The position numbers and the translations under genes are program-made. A stretch of DNA of 64,000 bases from Alligator mississippiensis (Eukaryota > Chordata > Crocodylia > Alligatoridae): NCBI RefSeq assembly GCF_030867095.1, contig NC_081837.1, positions 19,912,501 to 19,976,500 on the forward strand, written 5' to 3'. The stretch's first letter is position 1; each line of letters starts with the position of its first letter. The notes under the pieces were generated by a model. It had not been told where the DNA came from. It searched no databases and saw only the letters and a list, made by a program, of their open reading frames with translations. Shown here piece by piece: positions 21,673 through 31,299 of the stretch.

Positions 21673-22795
21673 AGTGTTGGATGACAGTGGCCATCGAGGC
21701 ATCAAGTTGAGCTGTGGGGGTTTTCAAAAGGCAGTGCCTGGCACCGGGACAGGTGAGTACTTTTGTGTGGGTGAGGGAGCTGTCGTTAGGGAAGAATGTC
21801 CTTGAGCAAGGCGTCTTCAGGGCACAGTTCGGTTGGTGCAGAACCTGTGGTGTGGAGATGTGGAAGGTGGTACCTGTGCCAGGGGCTGGAGCTCAGTTGG
21901 AGGGGCCATGTGCAAGCTCCACCACGCGGTGAAGCCGATAGAAATGCTTGGCTGCTACCATTTTCACTTGCTCGCTGGCCTGCTTGACGGTCTTGAGCCG
22001 AGAGGGATGCTCTTTCTTTCCTAGAAGCTGTGTCACTGAGCTGGTAGAGCATTGGCTGCCCAGTTTGAAGTTCCCTGATTGAAGTCCTTCCTCTGGCAAG
22101 GTGTGCGGCCTTGTTACCTGGTGTGATGTGTGAAGAGGAGAAGAGGGAAGGAGAAGAGGAGAAGCTTGTGAGTTGGGCAAGGAGGCAGGAGGTCACAGCT
22201 TCTGCAGCCCGGCTCCCCGCTGCTGCCTGCCTGCTGTGGACTTGGGCATGGGAGGCTGGTTCTCCGTTGCTGCATGCACGCCCAGGGGGCAGGGGGAACC
22301 CGTGCCCGCCAGATCTGAGCGCAGGGCAGGTTGTGTCCTTGGGCGGAGGGGGTGGCAGCTCTCTGGCTCTGCACGCATTCCCTGGAGGCAGGGGGGACCT
22401 GCACCCCCCAGATCTATCCACATTGTAGGCACAGCCTGCGGGCTCAGGCTCCCACCCTGCTCCCCTACTCTGGGACCGCCGCAGCCCAGTGGGCACGACC
22501 CAGCATGGCAGGGAACAGTGGGGCAGCCCCAGCCCCCTTCTTCTCCAACTACCCCTATCTCCCCTTCCCTCCCTATGGGGGCTCAATACCGCCCCTTCCT
22601 ACACCCCCCATCAGGACCTGCTTTCTGGGCTGCCTGGGGCCATGTGCGTGTACCGCCCTCCTCCAGCTCCCTGCCAGCTCCTGGCAAACATGAACTGTGC
22701 CAGTCTGCAGGGAGCTCATGGCAAAACTGCAAAATTTACGGGCTTCCCTGGTAAAATGAGAAATCCACATTTGCCTCCGGTAAAAGGTAAAATCC
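21673..22795. other. GC-rich intergenic, possible tRNA-like remnant near 22030
   Basis: Overlapping frames on both strands are open because of high GC, not because of coding signals; no domain is recognisable. At 22026-22090 a weak tRNA-like string (GAGCTGGTAGAGC as a D arm, TGATTGAAGTCC as a poor B box) is visible but does not fold well. Confidence 0.4.
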
Positions 22796-22918
22796 ACGGT
22801 TTACTCCATTCAGGTTGGTCTAATAAAAGATATCAAATTCACCCAAGGAACCTTGTCTGCCTATATCCTTAGACCAACACGGCTACAACCTAAACCCCTG
22901 CAACACGGTTTACTCCAT
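22796..22918 (+). mobile_element. 5'-truncated retroposed copy of the hammerhead-like family, with 14-bp target-site duplication
   Basis: The 14 bases ACGGTTTACTCCAT occur at 22796-22809 and again at 22905-22918. Between them lies a 95-bp copy starting GGTTGGTCTAATAAAAGATA and ending GGCTACAACC...CCCTGCAAC. This fixes the 3' end of the family and shows insertion with a target-site duplication after 5' truncation, as for target-primed retroposons. Confidence 0.9.
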
Positions 22919-23049
22919 GTTTTTCCGAGGGAAATGGAAAACCCTGATCATCAGGCTCCTGTAGGGACACAAATAAACTAAGCTGATGTCCTGACATAAA
23001 TCCTGAATGACACTGCTGAAATTCCCATGATTTTGACCCAGAGATAAGA

Positions 23050-23123
23050 GGCCCTGTGGCTTAGTTGGCTAAAGCACCTGTCTAGTAAACAGGAGATCCT
23101 GGGTTCAAATCCCAGCAGGGCCT
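23050..23123 (+). tRNA. tRNA-Thr (anticodon AGT)
   Basis: All 21 stem pairs form: acceptor GGCCCTG/CAGGGCC, D stem GCTT/AAGC, anticodon stem CCTGT/ACAGG with loop CTAGTAA, T stem CTGGG/CCCAG with loop TTCAAAT. The anticodon AGT is at 23084-23086. The A box (TGGCTTAGTTGG) and B box (GGTTCAAATCC) both fit the Pol III consensus. The discriminator base is T, and the CCA end is not encoded, as expected in eukaryotes. The weak point is the lack of a TTTT terminator within about 100 bp, so it may be a well-preserved retrocopy. Confidence 0.85.
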
Positions 23124-23842
23124 ATGTCTTGCACTTGGTGTGGCTCTGTAGCTCAGGGTGTAGAGGCCTGGGCTTGGGAGTTCAACTCTCACTATTTCCT
23201 TGCTTTAACACAGTTCGTGGGATACATTTTGGAACTCTGGACTCTAAAACCAATCATTATTCAAACCTCGTCAGATCATTGTACTCAGTCACAAGTCGTC
23301 CCTCATAAGTCACAGGGTCTGCCTACACATGCAATTAATGCTATTTGGGTTTACTGCTCAGTAATGTCCTGTGCAATGAGCCAGCCCTGGGATGTTGTCT
23401 ACACATGCATCCATTTGGAAGAGATTTCCTCCTTATGGGATTAGCCTGGTTCACGCCTCCTCTGGCCCTGCTCTGCCTCCCTGCCATAGCTAGCAGGAGG
23501 TGGAGGCTCCAGCCACAGCTGCGTGCGTGCTAGGATTACTCTTTAAAAGGTAGTCCCACATGATGCTCCCTGGCCACCTGCTTTCTTGTCCCACAGCAGT
23601 CTGCAGCATGCTGGTGCAGCCCTCTATGACTCTGTCTGCAGATCCTGTGCCCACCATGGGAGGGCTGCTGCACCCCCAGACCCCAGCAGTGAGGGTGGCT
23701 GCTGCTCCACCTGCACTGTCTTCTCCCCCTTCTGCAGCATGAGGCCAAGGCCAGCAGGGCCTGCCTGTGGTGCAGCTGCTGCTCAGGTGCTCAGGGGTCA
23801 CATGGACTCTTGCAGGGTAAAGGTGAGCAATGATAGGCATGT

Positions 23843-24085
23843 GACTTGTTGGTCTAGGGGCATGATTCCTACTTAGGATGTGAGAGATCCTGGGTTTAAC
23901 TCCCAGATGAGCCCTGGTTGGTGTTGTGCCTGGGCAGCCTGGCCTTGGAGCTTGGTGTGCTGAGCATCCCCCTTTATCCAGCTCCAGAGGCAGGTGCCCC
24001 ATTTCCCTGGTGCAGCTGGTACATGTCCCAGAGCAGGGAGATTTAGGCACCTCTTTGCCCCTGTCTCCTTGGTCCCCCAAGCCAA
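23843..24085 (+). mobile_element. tRNA-Pro-headed repeat, copy 2
   Basis: The tRNA-like head at 23843-23914 keeps anticodon AGG (TTAGGAT loop) and the T arm CTGGG-TTTAACT-CCCAG but has more stem mismatches than copy 1. The same ~160-bp body follows (GGAGCTTGGTGTGCTGAGCA, CTCCAGAGGCAGGTG, GAGCAGGGAGATTTAG). Sequences flanking the two copies do not match. Confidence 0.7.
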
Positions 24086-24124
24086 GGGTCCTTTTCACCC
24101 TTGCTCTGTTCTCTTCTAACCGTG

Positions 24125-24902
24125 GCCTGCCACGGCTATCGCCTTGTCTCCCCTGCCTTTTCTCCTGATCTCTGCCACCGCTATCGCCTGATTGCCACTG
24201 CCTTTTCTCCTGACCTCTGCCACAGCTAAAGCCTGATCTCCATTGCCTTTTCCCATGACCTCTGCTACTGCTATCACCTTGTCTCCACTGCCTTTTCTCC
24301 TGATCTCTGCCACTGCTATCGCCTGATCTCCATTGCCTTTTCTCCTGACCTCTGCTACCGCTATTGCCTTGTGTCTACTGCCTTTTCCCCTGACCTCTGC
24401 CACTGTTATCGCCTTGTGTCCACTGCCTTTTCCCCTGATCTCTGCCACTGTTATCGCCTTGTTTCCACTGCCTTTTCCCATGACCTCTGCTACCGCTATT
24501 GCCTTGTGTCTACTGCCTTTTCCCCTGATCTCTGCCACTGTTATCGCCTTGTCTCCACTGCCTTTTCTCCTGATCTCTGCCACCGCTATCACCTTGTCTC
24601 CACTGTCTTTTCCCCTGATCTCTGCCACAGCTATCACCTTGTCTCCCCTGCCTTTTCTCCTGATCTCTGCCACTGCTATCACCTGATTGCCACTGCCTTG
24701 TCTCCTGACCTGTGCTACTGCTATCGCCTTGTGTCTACTGCCCTTTCCCCTGACCTCTGCCACTGCTATCACCTTGTCTCCACTGCCTTTTCTCCTGATA
24801 AGGTGATAGCGGTGGCAGAGATCAGGAGAAAAGGCAGTGGAGACAAGGCGATAGCAGTGTCAGAGGTCTGGGGAAAGGCAGGGGGAACAAGGCAATAACA
24901 GT
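24125..24902. repeat. 45-bp minisatellite that reverses direction at 24799
   Basis: About 15 head-to-tail units of 45 bp run from 24125 to 24799 with the core CTTTTCTCCTGATCTCTGCC. Because 45 is a multiple of three, the minus strand is open as 15-residue repeats (IAVAEIRRKGSGDKV) over 218 codons; this looks like a by-product, not a protein gene. From 24800 about two units follow in the opposite orientation (GGCAGAGATCAGGAGAAAAG), making a palindromic joint. Confidence 0.95.
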
Positions 24903-25480
24903 GCTTGCGGTCACCGTTCATGGTGCCGCCTGAGCAGTTCTGTCCAGAGTCCTGGGCCATCGTGCTCTGCTGCTGGCTGCCCCGGATGTCAGTGCCAAGC
25001 CAGCACGTGTGCCCTCTCCCTCTCCCTTTTCCATAGACAGAGGACGGACTGGCAGCAGATTCGGGTATGGGTGAAAGACAGGGAGAAGTTGCGGCCCACA
25101 AACTTGTCTTCCCATCTGGTGAGTGAGTGCAGGGCCTGTCTGCGCTGGGAGGAGAAGCAGGATCATGACACACAAGCAGGAGTCGGCTGAGGAGGCCAGA
25201 AAACCGTGCCAGCCCAGAAAGGTAACGGAGTTTTGCCAGGGTGACATTTGGGGTGGTGCGGTTCCATTGTCAAACTAGATCTTGGGATCAGTTGTCAAGC
25301 TGTAGACCCCAGAAGGCTGGACTGTTGCTTATAAGGAGGTGCCAAGTTCATGCCTTAGCGCCTGATGTTGTCGTGCATGGGTCAGGTTTAGGTGGAGTCC
25401 TGAGGGTCCTGCAAGCCAGAGGGATGTCCTGTCCCCCTTCTTCTTACAAGGCAGCGAGCTCTTTAGGACAGCGGGCATTG
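24896..25480. repeat. Duplicated segment, copy A (with 28057-28570)
   Basis: GTGCTTGCGGTCACCGTTCA and the next ~95 bp recur at 28062 with a handful of differences; weaker similarity continues for ~400 bp (GGCAGCAG, GAGAAGTTG.GGCC, GCAGGAGT). The two copies enclose the palindromic 14-mer array. Function unknown. Confidence 0.7.
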
Positions 25481-26264
25481 TGAGCCTCCTGTCGCTTGGG
25501 GAAGAGCCTGGCTCCCCCACTCGCTGCTGTTATCCGGGGTTTCATTACATGCCCCACTTGAAGGACCAAGCAAAGGTTAAAAATACCCGCACTCGAGAGT
25601 TTTGAGTTCCTTGCCAGGAAAGTGGTAGTTTCTGCCTGTTGTCCTCCAGGTGTGGGGCGGCTTGCTTTCTTGAACCGCGCCACCTGAGCAACCCTTGTGA
25701 GGCTGGCTTTCTGCCACGGAAGCCGGTGCTTGGGAGGGGCACCATCCTGTCAGTAGGATCCCAGGTGCCATCTATTGTGCCATGGTACAAGTTGGGCCTG
25801 TAGGCTTGTGGCCCATGGCTTGCCATGTCCAACTGCCCCAGTCCTGGGAAGCTGAACAAGGAGAGGGCATGCTCGCCCCTCTGCTGAACAGAAGACTGGT
25901 CCTTCCCTGTAAGCCCTGGTGATCTAACAGAGCGTTAGAAATTTCTGTCTCGGTCCCTGGCTCCATGCCTCACACCCAGACTGTCTCTCTGTATTTTTCC
26001 AGGGGTGGGTTGTTATTTCTCTTCTTTTTCCTTCTTGCAGCTGCCAGAAGGACATGCGGCTGGCAAACCACGAGAGGCCAAAAGCCAGCAAAGCAGGATG
26101 CAAAGGAAAGGGACTCTGGACGGAACGGCCTCCCTGCCTTTAGGTCTCCATCATGTATTGGCCAAATTTTGGGCGCGTGAGCTTTTGGGCAAACTCCTTA
26201 TAACCTGGAAATGTGTCTCTGCCCTCGATGGTGTTGCACTTGTGCAGCAGTCAGGTGGCAGGTG

Positions 26265-28060
26265 GGCAGCCCTGTAAGCAAGGCGTGTGTCGCCGCCACC
26301 TCGTTCGTAAAGCTGTGGATCTGGTTGGTGGTCTTGCGCAGCGCAGCGCAGCCGCCCTGTAGTCGGGGTCCAGGCCAGCTGCTAGACGTGGCTGCCGACG
26401 GCGCAGGCTCCCGTAAGCAAGGTGTGTGGTGCCTGCTATCACAGGAGAAGGACAGGGGGTTTGGACGTGCGTAGTGCTGGACGTCCCGTAACTGGGAGGC
26501 CAGGTCCGCTGCCATAGCCAGCCAGTCGGAGAGGTGCCCCTGTAAGCAGGGTGGACGTAGCCTCCTTGCGCTGGCGTGAGCGAGCCAGAGCAGTCTGCAG
26601 CGCAGTGCCACAGGGCAGCCTTGCAGACAGGAGCCGAGTCTCGTGGGGTGATGGCAAACTCCTTAGACCCCAGAGCTGGATGACCCTCCTGTGGCTGGGT
26701 TGAAGCTAGTGGCCTCCTCTCCGATCCCTGTGTCCAGGCACCGGTCCTCCTTCCTGCATCTATGCCTGGCACTCCACATCCGGATGGCTGGGCCACCCTG
26801 TAATGAGGGTGCGAGTCCCACGCCCCTGGTGGAGGGCTGGGGTCTGCAGAGCTGTGGACCACCCTGTAAGCAGGGTCCAGGTCTCACTGTGCCTCTGGGG
26901 ACAGCTCTGTCCTTTGCCTGGCTATCAGCTCTCCCTGTAAGCAGGGCTGTAGGCCTTTCCCTTTTGCCCCTTGTGGGCAGTGTGACTAGTCAGGCAGGCC
27001 GGGCCCTGTAAGGCGGGTGCCGGTCTCAGCCTTCTTGCCCCCTGGAAGCGGAGGAGGATTTTCCCGTGGAAGGCTGGAGGTGAAGCGGTTTGCGGCATGG
27101 AGCTCCTTTCCAGCCTGGGAACAGTCTTTTTACCCGTGTGAGAGTGTGGATGACGAGAGAGAGGAGTGCCTGGGAACAAAAGCATTTATTTTCTTTATGT
27201 TCTTAAAATCGCTGCAGCGTACTTTGTTTTCTTCCCAGTGCTGGAAAAGGGGTGAGATGCGTCCTCGTTGCCTTCTCCTCCCACCTCTTCCCCTAGGGGG
27301 TTAAGCACTGCTATTAATTCTTGTGCCTTCTGGCCTGGGGGTGCATTAGGCCACCCCTAATCACTTTGGAAAAAAGACCTCAGTGTATCTCAGGGTAGGG
27401 GCCTCCTTTTGTTGGGTGACTAGCATGTTCTTGTGGTCACTCAGTAGCTCGCATGAAGGGTTACTGCCGTCATTTTTGAGAGCAGGCTATGTATTCCATC
27501 CCCAAGTCCTTGGCGAGACGAGCGCCCTGGCACTTGGCCGGCTGTTTTTCGGCACCCCCACGCCCGGCCTGCAGCCTGTAAGCAGGGTGCAGGTCCCTTT
27601 GATTCTCTACTTCTCGTTCCACTTGGAGAGGCCAGCCAGAGATGATACCCACGGATTGCAGGAAAAGTTGCAGGCTTCTGGAAGATACTGAGTGTGTTGG
27701 GACCCCAAGGCTTCCTGACCTTCCTGTAACTTGGGTCCAGGTCTCTGCTCCTCTGCTCTGCTGCTCCTGGCGCTATTGAGACGGCCTCCCGCGGCACCCT
27801 GTAAGCAGGGCTGCGCCCCCACCCCTTCTGGCCGTGGGGGGAAGAGACATTGTTTAGACCTTTGGCCTCCGTTGGTTCTGTGATGGGAGCCTGAAGTTGT
27901 GGCCCTCTTGTGCTCTGGACACACGGGGCAGCTTTGACCCCTGATCGAGACCTCCCGATGCAGCTGTCAGCTGACATTCGGGGCTTTGCAGGTTGTCTCC
28001 GGGCTTCATACCCCAGCAGCCAGCTGTGTGCAGGGAGCACCGCCCTGTAAGCAGGGTTGC
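26265..28060. repeat. Array of the palindromic 14-mer CCCTGTAAGCAGGG
   Basis: Perfect copies lie at 26538, 26862, 26933, 27797 and 28043. Near-copies lie at about 26269, 26410, 26795, 27003, 27574 and 27723. Each can form a five-pair stem with a TAAG loop. Four of them (26795-27003) are spaced 66-71 bp apart, others farther. Most are followed by GGT or GGC and a short GC-rich stretch. The DNA between them is GC-rich with local CpG clusters (26290-26400). No family recognised. Confidence 0.75.
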
Positions 28061-28570
28061 CGGTGCTTGCGGTCACCGTTCATGGTGCCGCCCGAGCAGT
28101 TCTGTCCGGAGTTCTGGCCCATCGCACTCTGCTCCTGGCTGGATGTCAGAGGCCGAACCTGCAGACGTCTGCTCTTCCCACTTTGCACGGACTGACGATG
28201 GAGTGGCAGCAGGTCCATTCACAGGTAAGAGGAGAAGAGAAGTTGGGGCCTGCAGTCTCGTCCTCTGACGTGCTGACTTAAATCCAGTGCCTGTCTGTTT
28301 TCTAAGGCCCCAGAAGGAGAAGCAGGGAAATGGCAGACGAGCAGGAGTTAGCCACCAAGGAGGGAAGAGACCCACGTCAGCCCACCCGGAGGGAAGGTAA
28401 AGGAGTTCGAACACAGTGTCTGTCCTCTCTGCAAGTTGCATCCCCAAGTTGCCGACCTTGTGATGAACATGTCGTGGAAGGTTTGGAGCAGTGGGACCCC
28501 CTTATACACAGGATTCGTGCCTTAGGTCCTCCTGTTGTCATACACGGGTGAGTGCTAGCGGGGTACTCAT
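28057..28570. repeat. Duplicated segment, copy B (with 24896-25480)
   Basis: Second copy of the segment described at 24896. A good splice donor (CACAG|GTAAGAGG at about 28226) and an acceptor-like tract (TGTTTTCTAAG at about 28304) occur here but not clearly in copy A, so an unrecognised non-coding transcript is possible. Confidence 0.6.
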
Positions 28571-28856
28571 TTAGGAAACCAGACATATGTCACCCCCCTT
28601 GTTTTGAAAGGACACCAAGTTTGAGTAGGCGGTGTGAGCTACGTTATTTTATATGCTATGGGGGGGGTGCAATTCATTGCCAGTCAGCTTGACTTCTGTC
28701 TTGTGTACTATTGCAGGTCCCTGAAGGGCAGCTGGACAAGAGCGAACGGAAGCAGGAAAAGAAGCTGGGGAACAAATAGCGTGGGTTGGGGTGGGCGGGA
28801 GGGGAATTGTTAATGCATGCTTAGACGAGTCCTGATGGAGACGGTGTGCATCTCTC

Positions 28857-29240
28857 CACTTTCAAACACCCATTAGGAGCAAGCAGCCCCACGCTTCAAG
28901 TTGCACCGTGCATTTGGTCTTGGGTTGGCCCCAATTGTGCGTGACGAGGTTGAGGCATTGTGCCGGTTGTGCGTACTGATATGCGGCAGTCGACGGTTTT
29001 GCGGGTTGTTTGGCTTTGCTAGTTAAGCGGTTGGTCCAAATAGATGCGACTGAAGGCAGCGTGTAGGTTTTTCTTGTTGAGCGGTTCTCGGTGGTAGCGT
29101 AGAAACGCAGGTTTGTGCTCGGTTCTGTTCGTGGCTTGGCTGTAGCTGCTTCGGCTGGAGGTTGCGGGGCCAATTTGAGGCTGTTTGTGGTGCAGTTTGT
29201 TTGCGTCTGGAAGTGAAGTCTCCATGGGTGTTTGAAAGTG
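28857..29240. mobile_element. 384-bp element with perfect 17-bp terminal inverted repeats
   Basis: CACTTTCAAACACCCAT at 28857-28873 is exactly inverted at 29224-29240. The interior retains many CpG dinucleotides (GTCGACGG, GAGCGG, GCGTAG), unusual for old mobile DNA in a methylated vertebrate genome. No target-site duplication is clear. A minus-strand frame of 131 codons spans it but resembles no transposase. Confidence 0.7.
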
Positions 29241-31087
29241 TTAATCTCCAACTCCAATTGGGACGAAGATCTTGTCCCGTGTCCAAACGATCGTAAAGTT
29301 AATTGACGTCATTGTCTAACTGGTAGGAACAAGTGGGCTTAAGATGTACACAGTCGAACACTCAATGGTATAAAAAACTTTTTACCTTGTGGCTGGTGCT
29401 TGTCTACATTGAGAAGATTCAGCCATTATCCTTCCTACTGAGGCTGGCTGAAGGAATAAACTTTTTCATTCTATCTACTGATCCAGTCCGTGGTCTTACT
29501 TGTTTAATGCAAATGTTTCCTGTTGTGATTTACAAGTGGTAAAAGACTGTAACAGATGGTTCCTAGTCATCAGTTCACAATTGCTAATGCACTGTAGGAA
29601 ATCAGTCCTGATTCTGTGAGGAACTGAAAATAAGGTACAGTGAAGTAGTGATGCTTTGGTACGATCTGTGGAAGTTCAGCCGATCCTTGTCTAAAAAGAG
29701 AAACTGGTCCCAATAAAAGTAAAATACTTAGGACTAACTTCCCAGCTTCTTGGTGTGGTTTAGTTCCAGCGTTTCAGACCGTAGTCTCTGAATGGCTCTG
29801 GTACGAGTCTTGCTACTTCTACTAGCACGGTGGGTGCTCTTTCTGTACCAGGCTGGGTCACGGCAGGGGGAAGATGTACTTGTCCCCTTGCGAGAAGGAG
29901 AATGCCTGTGTCGATCCCCAGTCGCCTCCAGGTTTTCGCGAGTCCCTGAAGTCCAACTGTGGTTTCCACCCCTCCCCATGCCTGTTCAATGTAATGTCCA
30001 CGGGCTTTCAGCCATGTCTCCCGATTTTCATCCCTGAGGGGCTACTGAGTTGGGAGAGAGCCAGACACATTTTCTCACTGCCATTATATTTTTAAAATAT
30101 ATAATTTTTAAATTTATTTTGAATTTATTTTCAGCCATATTACTTATTTTAATTATTGGGGAAATGGTGAGTCAGTGACGGTCAGCACGTTTCCCAGCAC
30201 ATTTGGCTGGAGGGAGGGAATGAATATTTTCGAACCGTGGAAACAAAAATGCATTTGACCAAGTGGAGGCTTCTGATTGACATAGGATACAAAGCTACTC
30301 TTGCTTTTGGCTGATCCACATCAAAAAACAAAAATTGTACCGAAGGAAGAACCCCTGCTCAGTGCTGCCGGCTCCACCTGGCAGCCCGCAAGGGAAAGCC
30401 AACCCTGCTCGGGGTAGGGCTGAGCCGGGAGCCGAGGGCTTGGCGGAGGTGGCGGGCCCGGCCTGCGGGACGTGGTGTTTGCAGGGCCGGAGAAGAGGTG
30501 CGGGGCGGCGTGAGCCGGCACTGCTCCATGGGGGCAGTGGGGCTGGCTGGGGAGATAGGCGTATCTTCTGAATGCTGACGGGTTTAGGGGAGTTGGGCGC
30601 CTGGCTGCTGATCGGGTAAGATTGGGAAACTTTTTGGCCTTCACTGAGACGCAGCTGTTGCCATCAGGGAAGCCTTAAGGTCCGAGATATAGGAGGCCCT
30701 GATGTCTGGTCACCTCCAGGTTTGGGCAGCAGCCAAGTCGCGGTTTTCGGGTAGCAGTGTTGGATGCAGGCTCCTGGCTTGCAACCGAAGCCCCACGTTA
30801 CCTGCCCAAGGTCCGTTTTTGTTGTGGCTCTGCCCTGAGTCTCAATCTGCACCCCCCTTCCACGCACCAGGTGCTCCATGTAACAGGTCCCTGCTTCACG
30901 CGGGTGCAGTGATGATGACCCCTTGGTTAAGTAAAGCAAGGGAAGTCTGAGAGGAGTCTAAGATGGTCCTAGGGTCTGCATTAATACAGGAACACAACCC
31001 TGTATTTAACCAGCTCCCGGGGAGGGCCGGGGCCCAAGGCCTGTGGCATACCCTTGGTCTCTCCAGCTGTCTCCCTCCTGTGTCACA
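29241..31087. other. Intergenic with CpG-rich patch at 30330-30590
   Basis: No gene recognised. The patch at about 30330-30590 is rich in CpG and GC (GGGCCCGGCC, GCGGGGCGGC) and could be a small CpG island; no exon or start was identified beside it. Before it (30090-30160) lies an AT-rich stretch. Confidence 0.35.
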
Positions 31088-31184
31088 GAGAGAGAGAGAG
31101 AGCGCAATATAGGGAGAAATAGTGCAGGGTTTTTTTATTTCTCTCTATCACTATATTTCTATATTGCGCTCTCTCTCTCTCTCT
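31088..31184. repeat. Palindrome with (GA)n/(TC)n ends
   Basis: GAGAGAGCGCAATATAG on the left is matched by CTATATTGCGCTCTCTC on the right, about 50 bp apart, so the whole stretch can fold into one hairpin with GA/TC outer arms. Confidence 0.85.
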
Positions 31185-31299
31185 CCACCTGATTTGGCTG
31201 CACTTGCACCTCTGCCCGAGCCCTGGCACTGAGTACTGCAGTGTGGTCAACCTGTTGTCCCTTTAATTGCTGGGGCTGGAGGCACCGGGTCAAAAGGCA

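Noticed and set aside
22026-22090. tRNA-like string
   Set aside because: D-arm-like and weak B-box-like strings are present but acceptor and anticodon stems do not pair.
23311-23410. Possible MITE with CTACACATGCA at both ends
   Set aside because: The two end motifs are in direct, not inverted, orientation.
24116-24772. 218-codon minus-strand frame of 15-residue repeats
   Set aside because: It is a by-product of a 45-bp minisatellite whose unit is a multiple of three; the other strand is open too and there is no start context or flanking exon.
24125-24902. CRISPR-like regular repeat
   Set aside because: Units abut with no spacers and the setting is a vertebrate genome; it is a minisatellite.
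26265-28060. Series of tRNA anticodon arms
   Set aside because: The stem is five pairs with a four-base loop, not the seven-base loop of tRNA, and no acceptor or T arms are present.
25950-28570. Long overlapping frames (137-211 codons) on the minus strand
   Set aside because: They arise from GC-rich DNA and the palindromic 14-mer array; no domains, and frames on both strands overlap.
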